From NCBI GenBank assembly GCA_027924585.1, contig BSBM01000307.1:9880001-9944000 (forward strand): a stretch of 64,000 bases of DNA, given 5' to 3'. A program made the translations under genes and the position numbers. The stretch comes from Larix kaempferi. Its lineage: Eukaryota > Streptophyta > Pinopsida > Pinales > Pinaceae. A model generated the notes under the pieces. It was not told the origin of the DNA, made no database searches, and saw only the letters and a program-made list of their open reading frames with translations. Below, piece after piece: positions 10,102 to 21,055 of this stretch. Positions within the stretch are counted from its first letter, which is position 1. The number at the start of each line of letters is the position of its first letter.

Positions 10102-10695
10102 CTATGAGCATTCTTCCCATAGTCTACTGAAAGTGATAAGTTTCTTCCTAGCACAAATCCCTTGGATGAAGGAATCCCATGACCTAGGAAGGCCATTAAG
10201 AGTGGTCATTACCACTTCTCCATTTTCTATGTCTTCTCCCACAGCTTCAAGTTGTTCTTTTATCTGGGAGACCCTTGAGAAATAATACTGCATAGTCTCT
10301 GCATTTTGGATCTTGACATTCTTCAATTGATTCCTTAAGGTCATCTTCTGATTTATGTTCTTCCCTTCAAATAACTTGGTCAAGGAATCAAACATCTCCT
10401 TTGTTGTCTTTAGGGATGACACATGCGGTATGAGATGATCTTTGATATAATCAACAATGATCCTCTTTGCCTTGACCAAGTTCTTTTTGTAAAGAGCCTT
10501 AGCCTCTTCTCCCTCCGAGACAGGGACCACTTCACTTATATAAGTGTCCAACTCATTTTCTTCCAAGATTAACCCAATCCTATACTTCCATGCTCGGAAG
10601 TTATCAGCCCCTTGAAGCTTATCCTCAATCTTGGTGTGGTGAGACATCTTAAAGGGTACTTCAAATGGAAATAGAAAAGATTTAGGTCTTACCAC
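10102..10695 (-). pseudogene. C1 gag (copia capsid, UBN2-like)
   Basis: Copia gag with FRAWKYRIGLILEENELDTY near the N-terminus and the NQLKNVKIQNAETMQ and LNGLPRSWDSF blocks. The likely start is the Met at 10647 (MSHHTK); the first 16 codons belong to the leader. The frame ends in a stop shortly before the zinc-knuckle frame. Confidence 0.9.
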
Positions 10696-11209
10696 TTGAT
10701 TTGCTGAAAACTGGATCTGGTCCCGGATTAGGGTTTGTCAGAGAAACCCTAAAAATTCAAATTTTGAATTTAAAACTTCTGAAAGGATAGAAAGATGCAC
10801 CTTTATGAGCTGATCAACCTAGTATACTCATAATTTGAAAACTACAAAGTTTCACCCTTCAGAAATGCTTTTCAATCTCCTGGATTCACTAAGGAGGACC
10901 CTGAATTAGGGTTTGAGTTTCCCAGAGCTTCACCCAACCAAAAAGTTCAATCCAAAGCTCTAATATTCGATTTTTCCAAGGAGCTTCCAGCTATGTCTTC
11001 GGATTTCAGAAATTCCTATTTTTTGTTGAAACCCTAATTTTTAGGGCCAAAACTGAAAGTGCTTAGAATTGAATTCTAATTGGACACAAAGATTCTCCTT
11101 GATGAGTAGAGTCAATCTACCTTACTGATTTTCCAAAATCTGTGGAGAGAAACCCAATAAACAAGAAACCCTAGTTTCCACCACTGCACAATGTCTTCTT
11201 CTCAAGTTA
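10696..11209 (-). other. C1 5' leader
   Basis: Non-coding interval between primer site and gag, about 510 bp. It is similar to the C3 leader at 58625-59136 and to the C2 leader. Confidence 0.75.
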
Positions 11210-11221
11210 GCTCTGATACCA
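11210..11221 (-). other. C1 primer-binding site (initiator tRNA-Met)
   Basis: Minus strand TGGTATCAGAGC with no gap to the 5' LTR at 11222. Confidence 0.93.
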
Positions 11222-11785
11222 TGTTAGATTTTGAGCATTAATTCAACATACTCTAGGATATTTACTGAGATAATAACATGTACAACATATCAATCATATC
11301 AATCATGTATCAAGCATAGCAAGCAATCACATAAGACAATGGACAGAGAGAGTTTCATTGGGGCAAACCATAAAGGTGAAAAACCCCACAACTTCCTCAG
11401 AGATAGAAAGAGCAATGATACAACCAAAGTACAAGAGATAGTCTTCTACTAGAAGCTACTCCTCCTCCTCAACTAGTGTGCCACTTTTCGAGTGATGTGA
11501 GAGTGAGTAATGAGATGATCAAATAGAGATCTCCCGATATCTATTTATACATGACCTGACCTGCCTCATAACCTAGCAGGGCCGACTTGTCTAACTCGGT
11601 CTACTAACCCATGGTTACATTAATCTGGGTCGACCCCACACTTGGTGGTCTAAGAACCCATCACAACAAGTTACGACACTTGTCAATATAAATGATGACA
11701 CTTCTGTATAGAGGAATAATACCATCTCTATAAGAGTACAATATACATAAGCGAAATACATTTCGAAGTTATATATACATCAACA
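11222..11785 (-). repeat. C1 5' LTR
   Basis: 564 bp, TGTTAG...CAACA. It is in the promoter position for C1 (minus strand). Confidence 0.93.
11541..11549 (-). promoter_or_regulatory. TATA box in C1 5' LTR
   Basis: Minus strand TATAAATAG, conserved at the same place in the LTRs of C2 (19531) and C3/C4 (59489-59498). Confidence 0.6.
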
Positions 11786-11790
11786 CCACC
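11786..11790. repeat. C1 target-site duplication, right
   Basis: CCACC, identical to 5575-5579. Confidence 0.93.
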
Positions 11791-13234
11791 TGTCATTCCA
11801 ATCTCTATTTCTCTACAGGAACCACCTGTGGTTCCATCTTTTGTGGCACTCCCAGAGGTGATCTCTCCACCTTCCACTTCTTCTTCCTTACCATTACTTT
11901 CCAACATCATTTCACCTTCCATCTCCACCAGCCAAATCAACATCCCAATTCCAACTTCTGTTGTCTCCCAAACCCCACCTTTACTTTCAATTTATGATGT
12001 GTCCACTTCCCACATGGATATGATGGCAGACTTTGGGGAGGATGTTGTAGTGTCCTTGGGTGAATATTTTTACAGCAAATCTAAGAAGGTTGTGGCAAAA
12101 ATAGGAACAAAAAGGAAAAGGGGAGGGACCATCATGCATGGTCTTATTCTCAATCAGGTCATTTGGAAGAAGGCATCCACAGATGTGCAACAAGAATCAA
12201 TTGAGACAGCTTCTACAATGGGGGCCTTTGTAGGGGCCAATTATGATTCAGTTACTTCTTTGAATAAAGATATTGAGGCCAAGTAGCAAGAATTGCAGAA
12301 ACTCAGGGAAGAGCAGTTGAAAACTAATGAACAACATGAATCACAACTTCATCAGTTGAGAAATAAGCATGACAGTCAGTTGAAAGATATGAAGGCACAA
12401 AATGCATCCCTCTAGTAGCACTTACAGGAAGCCCAAGTCCAAAATATTGGCTATGCTAAAAATATTGCAATACTTGAGCAACAACTCAAGGATTCAAAGT
12501 CCAAGGAAGCTACTTCTTCTTTTTCTAGATTCTTCAAGGAAGAGTTCAAGGAACTAGCTTTGAGGATAAATGAATATCGTAAGAAACTCCTGACTCAACT
12601 CTTTGATTCCCTGAATGACATTCAGGAAACATATAATATTTTTGAGCGACATTCTATGATCCTCAAACAACATAATGAAAGAAGACAGTAAGCAACCAAG
12701 GCCATTGAAGATGTAATTGACTGGCAGAGATACATCAAGGACAAGCCTAAGGATATCCCAGTCTTAGATAGTTTCAAGTTCGGGAGAATTAGAATATCTT
12801 TGGGTGCATGGGAACATGCTTGTGAGTCAGTTGAGGACACAATACAAAAAGCACAAGCAGTTTGTAGGAGGATATGGTATGATGTGGATAATATTGTGAT
12901 TATGTTATAATTTCAAACTATGGAGCTCATTGAAAAGGCCTGTCCACCAAAGCTTCAACTTGAGTAGGTTGATCAAAGGTGTGCACAGTCCAAAAAACTA
13001 ATTCAGTAGTTGGAGCACATTCAAATTTCTGAGGTTCAAGAGTTGATCGAGCAACACATCATTTTGGGGATCAATATCCACCTTTTCCTTCGTACGTGGC
13101 ATAAAGTAAAGAAGAATGAGATGGAATATTTCACTTGTAATACCCAGTTGGCCCTCGAATTGGCCAAGTATCCTGATGTGGAAGAATTATTAGATGTATG
13201 TGCCAAATGGAGAATTTCCCTTGGCCATTTTTAG
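11791..13234 (+). pseudogene. Gypsy ORF3 C-terminal part, upstream copy
   Basis: Continues the 5490-5579 piece. It encodes a Pro/Ser/Thr-rich linker, then a long coiled coil (about 12240-12560, rich in Q, E, L, K) and a helical tail (12600-13230) ending at a TAG after ISLGHF. It parallels 41759-44078 but keeps the 919 bp lost there. About six in-frame stops (for example near 12283, 12413, 12689, 12908, 12967, 13006) show decay. The family is not one I can name. It follows integrase in G1 and so is an accessory ORF of that gypsy lineage. Confidence 0.7.
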
Positions 13235-13362
13235 ATTATAATCATTTTGTAATCCATGTCTTATGGAAATTTGATCCTTTGTAACTGGATGTAATTATTG
13301 TTTTAAAGGGTAGAAATCTCATAGGGCGTGGGAGGAACAAATCACCAGAGGAGAACAGGAGA
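13235..13362 (+). other. Untranslated tail and candidate purine tract before the G1-type LTR
   Basis: Short interval between the ORF3 stop and the presumed LTR start. It ends in a purine-rich run (AGAGGAGAACAGGAGA, 13347-13362) before TGCTCTG. The assignment is provisional, since the matching part of the other LTR is deleted. Confidence 0.4.
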
Positions 13363-14129
13363 TGCTCTGTTTCTATTGAGACATTGTAATTTTTTGCAAC
13401 CTTAATGAATTAAAACTAGTTTCTCTTTGCCATCTTCTTTGTATAAGTTGTCAAATTTGTTTGATAATTTCTAATTTTTTCACTTCAGTCATTGAAACAA
13501 TCTTGTTTTATCTTTGCAATTTTATAAATGCATTTGATCTGTAGGTTTGGATTTTTCTTAATGTACAATTTAGATGTTACTATGTGTTGAATGAATTTAT
13601 TTGTTTAATTCATTTATCTATTTCTGCAAATGATAAACAATTATAATCATATTGCTGCTAGTTTGTTAATTAGTAGGGCATAACAGAACAGTCTCACATG
13701 TGCTTAATTATTTAGATAATATCATTCAATTGTTATTGTTTTCTTTGTCTAAAGCTGATTAATACAGATCCATTTCATATTTGTATCAACTGGTGAAACA
13801 CTTAATAATAATTCCACATTTAATTGTTCTACACATCAAAACTTATTTCTTAATCTAGATCTAGCTTAATTAGATTTCCCTTAAGTAAATACTACTCACC
13901 CTTAGACATAAAACATGTTTGCATCTTCCCTGATTGGAAGACATATCCAGTTGGATCAAATTCACCTAAGTGTCAGTGGAGGTCTAATATCCGTAGGAGA
14001 CAGTTCTACCAAACAATTTGGGGATAGAACCACTCTTGTGTAGGGTTATTTGAATCCTTTCAAACTAAGCTGTCACTTTCTGTTGAGTGCCTTGGAAAAT
14101 ATTCCAGCATCACACCCGGGGCTTCAACA
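13363..14129 (+). repeat. G1 5' LTR (left boundary provisional)
   Basis: Ends in TTCAACA two bases before the primer site. 13786-14129 matches 44079-44422 at the other end of G1. The start at 13363 is inferred from TG after a purine run. If the LTR in fact includes ORF3, it would be several kb longer. Confidence 0.6.
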
Positions 14130-14131
14130 AA

Positions 14132-14146
14132 TGGCGCTAGAAGGAG
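14132..14146 (+). other. G1 primer-binding site
   Basis: TGGCGCTAGAAGGAG, two bases after the LTR end. The TGGCGC start is typical of gypsy primer sites; I do not assign the tRNA. Confidence 0.7.
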
Positions 14147-14160
14147 CTCCATGAATAGTC

Positions 14161-15666
14161 ATGCCTAGACAAAACACAAGTAGACCTCCTCCAACAAGAA
14201 TACCAATTGTCACCAGGAGCCAAACTCAAGCATCAACATCGACGGAACAACCAGTTCAAGATCCAATTATAATGCTTGCTACACCTGTAATGGGACAGGA
14301 AATTACTAGGCATGAAATTATCTTTCTATCACCTACTAGAGGCCCTCTCACCCTTGAGCAATTATGAAAAAGTACAAACTATAGCATTGCCCGAGTTGAA
14401 CAGATAATTGAATTTAATCAGAAATTGAGAGAGGTATTATCTCAACAACATCAAACCAACAATTCTTGGATTGACATTGATTATCAGAACACCAGTAATC
14501 AAAATACTAATATCTAGAATACCGATAATCAGAACACAGCTTGACAGGAATTGTTTCCTGATATTCAAGCATTATTTGAAGAAACAGATCAAAATCAGAA
14601 TACCCCTCAACCCAACACAACATCAGGTGGACCACCACCATCACCTCCTCCTTCTTCATCATCCTCATATGAGGAATCATTATACAGAGAATCATCCACA
14701 AGTTCTTCTTCGTAAGATATACTAATGGCAGAAGAAATACCGAACAGACCTTGGCTAGACCAGGATGTTGTATTTGTTCCTAGAGAACAACATAGGATTC
14801 CAAAGAACCCTGAAAAATGGCTTCCCAAGTTTAACCCATGTGATAAATCACCTGCGAAAGACCATATTAAAACCTTCATGCAATCCATCAGACTGAGAAG
14901 TGTGATACATGAAGACGTGTTCTGTAGGTTTTTCCCTTATACTTTTGAAGGGAGAGCATCTACCTGGTATTTTTCCCTAGAAGCTCGATCTATCTCTTCT
15001 TGGGATGAGTTTGAAGCACTTTTTATACAAAAATTTGGAGATGACAAAACTCCTAAGGATCTAGTCATTGATCTCTCCTCAATGAAAATAAAGGGTAAAG
15101 AAAGGGTTAAGGATTTCAACCAAAGATTCCCCTACTTGAAAAACAAAATCCCAACCAATGTTCTTCCTTTAGAAGAACTATTGGTTGCATATTACATTAA
15201 AGGATTTCCTATCCCTATTGTTATGTGGGTCAAGAGGGCTCATAAGGATAACTTGCATGAGGCTTTTGAAGAAGCCATCCAAGTAGAAAAGGATATGTAT
15301 TATTTAAAGGATAACCCTGATACTAAATCTGATCAACCTTCTACCTCCCGAAAAAAACAAGAAAATCCTCCTAAACCTACCATGCAAAATAAGGATCCTT
15401 TTGAAATGAATGATATGAAGAAATTTATTCAGAAAATATCAAATGAAATGGTGGATTTAAAAAATACTAATTCTGAAAATCAAACAAATAACAGAGGATT
15501 TCTAAGGCCACCTTTTAGGAGACCTTACCAACCCCCCCAGAATCAAATTCCACCTAACCCTGATGAGGGATTAACTTCTGAAGAAATCTATTATATTTTC
15601 AAGGCTATGGCTACAGAAACACAGAATGCTTCTAATCACCCTGATGAAAATACTAAAGATAACTAG
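14161..15666 (+). pseudogene. G1 gag (gypsy), with premature stops
   Basis: The ATG at 14161 is 15 nt after the primer site and stays in frame with everything to 15663. The N-terminal 190 codons are low-complexity (Gln/Asn, Pro, Ser) and carry four stops (near 14365, 14515, 14542, 14713). The open stretch from 14725 is a retrotransposon gag capsid domain: FEGRASTWYFSL, SWDEFEALFIQKFGD and a VKDFNQRF block, then a basic Pro-rich tail. No zinc knuckle is visible. The frame leads into protease past a TAG at 15664. Confidence 0.85.
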
Positions 15667-16680
15667 GATCCCAAACCACTTGATGAAGAAGAAGACCAAC
15701 AGGAGAATACCATTAGCTATTTTTCAGAACTCCTAATGGACGAAGAAGAAGATGAGCCTAAGACTGTTTTTAATGTCCAACATCCTTATAACACTAGGAG
15801 CAAAGGAAAATATTCACAGGAGGCTTCTCCTTCAACATCTACCCCAAACAAAGGAAAAACAGTAGCACACAAAGGAACTATCATTCCTGAAATTGAATAT
15901 TGTTTAGTTGATGACTTGAAAAGGGTTAAGGCCAACATATCTCTATTTGAACTTTTGAAAATTCCTTCCATGAGAGACACTCTGCCTAAAAGAATGATTG
16001 TCAACAAACCTAGGGAAGTTCAAAAAACCAACTTGGAGACATATTCCAAACTTGGTAGTCAAAAACCCAGTGGAAAGAAAACTCCTCCTTTCTTGCTCAC
16101 CTTCGAAATTTATAACAGGAATGTACATAACTGCATGATAGACTCTGGTGCTTCATCTAATGTAATGCTATTGTCTGTCTGCAAGAAATTGAATGCATCT
16201 TGGGAACCCTACCCCACTCAAATAGTTCAACTTGATAGATCTAGAGTAATAGTAGTAGGAGAACTGAATAATGTTCTTTTGACATTGTCTGTTGACCCAA
16301 GAATCCACCAAACCATTGACATAGTTGTGGCTGATATCCCCGAGGCATATGGAATGTGGCTAAGTAGATATTGGTCAGAAAAGCTTAAAGGTTACTTTTC
16401 TACTGACGGTTGCCACTTATGTCTCCCCTACAATGGAAGACCTAATAAAATCAAGATCAGTAGAGAGCCATTCGTGAAACAAACAGTCATTGATCTCAAT
16501 GACTCTAGTGAACCTGCTGCTTATTTTAGTTCTCACATTGAGCATTTCACTTTTGACACATTCTTCGGGGATTTACCTACTGATTTATCACCTGTCGAGA
16601 GTGTGCAGAATCAATCTCAAATTGTTAATTTTACTTATGTCCCATTCTCTGGTTCTATTGTACATAATGTTTATAATGTG
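15667..16680 (+). pseudogene. G1 aspartic protease region
   Basis: Same frame as gag. From 15736, an acidic linker with YNTRSKGK and then a retropepsin-like domain with the active site DSG in CMIDSGASSNVM (residues 136-138 of the open stretch from 15736). A C-terminal linker leads directly into the RNase H-like domain. It is open to 16839. Confidence 0.85.
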
Positions 16681-17346
16681 AATACCAATTTTAGAATAGA
16701 TTCAAATGCATGGACTTTGTTCTTTGATGGCTTCAAATCTAAAGATGGAGATGGTGCAGGATGTGTTTTAATAGACCCAAAGGGGACCAAGATAATGATT
16801 TCCTGCAGAATAGAGTTTGAGTGCACTAAAAATATTGTTTAATATGAGGCTCTGGTCTAGGGACTCAGGAAGGAAATTGATATAGGTGCTCAGGTAATAG
16901 AATTCTATGGGGATTCTGAAATTATTGTAAAACTAGTAAGGAATAAAATCCATTGTATATCTACCCATTTGGTTAATTATCAGAAACTTATTTGGGATCT
17001 GACTAATTCCTTTTGTGCATTCAATATTAAATCCGTCCCTAGGTCCCAAAAATTTGATGCAAACTTATTATCCAATACTTCCTCCAGACTAATTCTTCCA
17101 GAAGGTTTGTCCCCTAACACTTTCTCTATTGAGTTGGTATACATACCTTTTATCCCTGACAATGTCACAAATTGGAAAGTTTTCTATGACGATCAAAATA
17201 TCTTAGACTTCCTCGCAACTCAAGATACTTTCCAATATGTAGCCATAGATGAGGCCGATCATGAGAAATATATGTCTAACCCTAATTTTCCCTCCAACCT
17301 TATCCCTAAGTCAGTCATCAATATTGAGAAGTACTATGACTTGTAG
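16681..17346 (+). pseudogene. G1 RNase H-like domain located before RT
   Basis: WTLFFDGFKSKDGDGAG (first Asp), then YEAL (Glu; two stops flank it at about 16840 and 16858), FYGDSEIIV (second Asp) and RSQKFDANLLS (last Asp). This is the layout of an archaeal-type RNase HI as found in Tat/Ogre-type gypsy elements. In those the extra domain normally follows the RT-linked RNase H; here it precedes RT. A linker with IPDNVTNWKVFYDD continues to 17343. Confidence 0.78.
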
Positions 17347-18298
17347 GACAAATTCAAACATAAAACCAACTGCAAAACACATAGTTCCTCTTTGAATTAC
17401 CAACAAGTTAATGTAGGGAATGATCAAAACCCTCAGCTGATTAATTTGGGAATTGATTGCTCCCCTGAGGAGAAAACAACTTTCATTAAACTATGCATAG
17501 AATGCAAAGATGTGTTCGCTTGGACCTATGATGATCTCAAAACTTTTGATACCAACATAATGCACCACAACGTTCCCATGAAACCTGATGCAAAACCCTA
17601 CCAACAGAAATTAAGGAAGATGCATCCTAGTTTGGAACCATCAGTTAAAAAAGAATTGGAAAAATTGGTAATAGCCAGAATTGTATTCCCAATGAGACAC
17701 ACCCAATGGATTGCAAACTTAGTCCTTGTTCGGAAAAAGAGTGGGAAAATTAGATTGTGTGTAGATTTCAAAAACCTCAACAAAGTTTCCCAAAAGAATA
17801 ATTACCATGTTCCCCCCATGGAACAGATATTACAAAAGGTTGCAGGTGCTGAAATGTTCTCCTTATTAGAAGGTTTTTTGGGGTACAATCAGGTATTAGT
17901 TTCCCTTGTTGGCCAATTAGAAACTGCTTTCCGAACACCCTGGGGGAACATTTTCCTACAGAATAATTCCTTTCGTATTGATTAATGTAGAAGCTACTTT
18001 CCAGAGGGCTATGGATATAGCTTTCAAGGGGTTAATGCATAGCTATGTTGTAGTCCATCTAGACGACATTACAATTTATTCAAAAAAAAGGCATGATCAT
18101 TTGTTTTCTCTCAAACAGGTATTTGAATGGTGCAGAAAGTATGGGATCTCACTGAATCTAGATAAATCCATATTTGTTGTTACAAAGGGTAAGCTATTGG
18201 GATTCATTGTTTCAAAACATGGCATGGTCATTCATCCTAAAAGGACAGATGCCATAACCAAAATCGGTTTTCCCTGCTCCAAAATATCCATGTAGTCA
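17347..18298 (+). pseudogene. G1 reverse transcriptase
   Basis: Gypsy RT: CKDVFAWTYDDL, FPMRHTQWIANLVLVRKKSG, RLCVDFKNLNK, a decayed FSGYNQ block, TPWG and, after one frameshift near 17975, LINVEATFQRAMD and the catalytic box as HLDD. The frame then continues to ISM at 18295. The single frameshift and stops at 17344 and 18293 disable it. Confidence 0.9.
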
Positions 18299-18870
18299 TT
18301 TCTAGGTAAGATTAATTTTGTTAGGATATTTGTACCAAATTTTGAACAGATTGTTAAACCCTTAGAAGAGTTGATCAAGAAGGACGCAAAATTCAAATGG
18401 TCTGATGCAGAGAGAGATTCTTTTGCAGAAATTCACAAAGCCATTGTTGAAGCTCTTGCTCTGATGTCTCCCGATTTCACTAAAGATTTCATTGTGTATA
18501 CTTTTGCTACTGATTTCTCTTATGATGTTTTTCTTACACAGAAACATGAGGATGATGTTGATATTCCTATCTCTTTCATGAGCTCCACGTTTAAGGGGGC
18601 TGAGTTGAATTATTCCCAAATTGACAAACAATATTATGCAGTCTATAAGTTTGTAAAGTACTTTAGACCCTATCTTTTGAAATCTAGGAATAAATTTATT
18701 GTCCCCTATGTAGCAATCAGGAATGTGTTAATACAAAAGGAGCTTGGTGAAAAACATGCTCACTAGATGACAGCGCTTCAGAGATATGACCTTGATATTA
18801 AACCTGTTAAAATCATAAAGGGACAAGGTTTGTGCTTACTTTCTGCTTAGTCTAATGACCCTATAAAGGA
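18299..18870 (+). pseudogene. G1 RT thumb and second (gypsy-type) RNase H
   Basis: Begins SFLGKINFVRIFVPNF (gypsy RT connection). Then FKWSDAERDSF, a decayed first catalytic block (TFATDFSYDVFL), ISFMSSTFKGAELNYSQIDKQYYAVY (Glu block) and YLLKSRNKFIV. Stops fall at CAG-like positions (18293, 18764, 18848). It is the usual RNase H behind gypsy RT, so G1 has two. Confidence 0.85.
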
Positions 18871-19214
18871 ACAACTCGAGCGGAATCAGGAAGAAAGTAT
18901 ACCTGAAAGTTCTGTAAACGTTATTTCTACACCAACATATGAATGGTATGACAACATCAAGTTTTTTCTTACGCATGGGTTTCCCCCCCAAACCCTGGAT
19001 TTTAAAAAGTGTAGAGCTTTAAGATTGAAAGCTGCACCATATCAATTTATTGATGGTGTGATTTCTAGGAAAAATTATGATGGTGTTTTTCTTAGATGTT
19101 TGGAAAAGGCTGAAACTGACAATATCTTATTGGAATTTCATGCAAGACCCGTAGAAGGACACTTTTCAAGGGAAACTACTGCCCACAAGATCCTAAGAGC
19201 AGGCTATTACTAGA
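18871..19214 (+). pseudogene. G1 integrase, N-terminal part
   Basis: Linker and the start of the HHCC zinc domain: VEGHFSRETTAHKILRAGYY. C2 is inserted straight after. The two Cys of the finger are on the other side, at about 25265-25285. Confidence 0.85.
19210..19214. repeat. C2 target-site duplication, left (decayed)
   Basis: CTAGA here against CTGGC at 25229-25233. The integrase reading across the gap (GYYWPTLF) needs CTGGC, so the left copy has mutated. Confidence 0.5.
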
Positions 19215-19839
19215 TGTTGATGTATTTGTAACTTCAGAATATATTCACTTGTATATTACATTTGTATTTTATTGTATCCCCAACGAAGATGTATTATTCC
19301 TCCGATTGGAAGTGTCGTCATTTATATTTGCAAGTGTCCCAAGTTACATTGTAAGTGTCATAACTTATACTTGATGGGTTATTAGACCACCTTGGTGGGG
19401 TCGGCCCTGTATGAGTTAAAGGGTTATTAGATCACCCTAGTGGTTCGGCCCAGTGACAAGTGGTAATGGGTTATTAGACTCTCCTAAGGGAGGTCAGCCC
19501 AGTTAGAGTTAAAGGCAGGTCAAGTCATTGTATAAATAGAGAGTGTGAATCTCTCATTCTATTCATTCACTCACTCATCAACTCACATAGTTGAGAGAGA
19601 GGAGTGCGCACAAGTGGAGGAGGAGTAGCTTCTGAAGACATATATCTTTGGGTTTGATCTTTGTGGTCTTTGTATTGGTGCTCATTTTATCTCTGAGGAA
19701 GTTGTGAGGTTTTTCACCTTCTTGGTTTTCCCCGGTGAAATGCTTTGTGTCTCTTGTCTCTTGTGTTTGATATGTTGTACATGTTGTTCTCTAAGTTAAT
19801 ATCCTAGATCATATTGAATTAAATGATTAAAAACTAGCA
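19215..19839 (+). repeat. C2 5' LTR
   Basis: TGTTGATG... to ...AACTAGCA, 625 bp, paired with 24601-25228. Confidence 0.93.
19531..19538 (+). promoter_or_regulatory. TATA box in C2 5' LTR
   Basis: TATAAATA in CATTGTATAAATAGAGAG; conserved in the right LTR near 24919 and, inverted, in the C1 and C3 LTRs. Confidence 0.65.
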
Positions 19840-19851
19840 TGGTATCAGATC
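19840..19851 (+). other. C2 primer-binding site (initiator tRNA-Met)
   Basis: TGGTATCAGATC, one mismatch (T for G at base 11) to the plant consensus, with no gap to the LTR. Confidence 0.88.
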
Positions 19852-20879
19852 TATCCTAAAGGAAGGCATTGTATGGCATTTACGACACTTGTTGCACTTG
19901 CGACAAATTGGAAGCTAGGGCTTGATATAGTAAAAACTAGTCATCATGGAACTTTCGCTATAAATATATTTTGGCGAAGGTTCAAGATCTGAAACTTTTA
20001 CAGGAAGAAAATGAAATGTTCATGTACCTTGTGTCAGAATATTAGCCTCATATTCATTGTACTTTGTGAGATATGATCCGTACAAGTTAGGGTTTCTGCC
20101 TCTTCGAGAATGCAGCGTTAAAAAGGTGACCTAGGAACATAGGTCATATCTCGGGCTAGGAAGCTACAAATGGAATTCCGTACAAAGTGTCAATAGGGAA
20201 CAAACTATAGTTTCATAGGTCCATGTTTCAGAGGCCGAAGTTGAAACAGTGACATGTGGAACTTTGTACAAGTTCGCTATGTTGTTTCATCCCATAAAAA
20301 GGTCATGTTGCGACACTTAGCATATCTCTCTCATAGAGAATCCATTTGAGGTTAGATCTATGGGGTTGGAAATATGACAGGTAAGTATACCATAGGACAA
20401 ATTTTTAAACCCTGAGGATCCAAAATTTCAGAGATACATCAGAAATAATATGGAATATATTTATGTCAAAACAGAATTGTATTCTGAGCACTTTCATTCT
20501 TGGCTTGTCACTGTTGCAGGAAATTAGGGATTTTGAAAGAGTTGGAGTTTTTGGAATATGAGACCACGACTGGATGCTCCTCATCAAAATAAAAATTTAG
20601 ATACCAATATCGAATTTTTTGGTTGGGTAGAACCTCGGGCTCTATCAAACCCTAGTTCAGGATTTTGTCAAGAAAACTAGAATTTGACAAAAGCTGCAGA
20701 TCCAAAACTCGCAGGTCATTTTTGGAGGGTCAATTTTTGGAGTTTTCAAAATCTGAGCACACTAGCTTGCTCACCTCAGTCGAATGCATCTCCTTTTCCA
20801 GACAGAAGTTTGAAATTCCAAGTTTGGATTTTTAGGGTTTCTCTGTTAAACCCTAGCCAGCTCCAGATCCAGTTTCAGC
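19852..20879 (+). other. C2 5' leader
   Basis: Non-coding, longer than in C1. The last 300 bp resemble the C1/C3 leader (GGTTTCTCTGTTAAACCCTA, then GATCCAGTTTCAGCAAATCAAG). Confidence 0.65.
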
Positions 20880-21055
20880 AAATCAAGTGGATTGGGTTAA
20901 TCCTAGAAGAAAATGAATTGGACACCTACATAAGTGAGGAAGTTCCAGTTCCAGAGGGAGATGAGGCTAAGGCCTTACATAACAAGACTACAAGAAATCC
21001 CGACAGGTATGACTTGAGGAGATACATGCAGGCTTTGAAATCTGTTCACGATTAA
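20880..21055 (+). pseudogene. C2 gag remnant
   Basis: Only GLILEENELDTYISEE and about 20 further gag residues remain. The gag start is missing: the leader joins gag at 20889, exactly where a GT-AG interval of 113 bp would be removed in C1 (10580-10692). After ALHN the sequence departs from gag. Confidence 0.75.

Larger units (their letters stand above)
5580..11785 (-). mobile_element. C1: Ty1/copia element, decayed
   Basis: A 6206-bp element with two 564-bp LTRs, a perfect CCACC target duplication, a tRNA-Met primer site, a purine tract and, in copia order on the minus strand, gag, zinc knuckle/protease, truncated integrase, RT and RNase H. LTRs differ at roughly one base in ten over the first half, so it is much older than N1. 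Several frameshifts and stops and the missing integrase C-terminus make it non-autonomous. Confidence 0.95.

Noticed and set aside
10580-10692. Firm annotation of an intron in C1 gag
   Set aside because: Only the C2 junction supports it; the acceptor side is not pyrimidine-rich and a 2-bp microhomology deletion explains the data as well. Kept as a finding only.
11210-11221. tRNA-Met gene fragments at primer sites
   Set aside because: Only 12 bases complementary to the tRNA 3' end, next to LTRs; no tRNA body.
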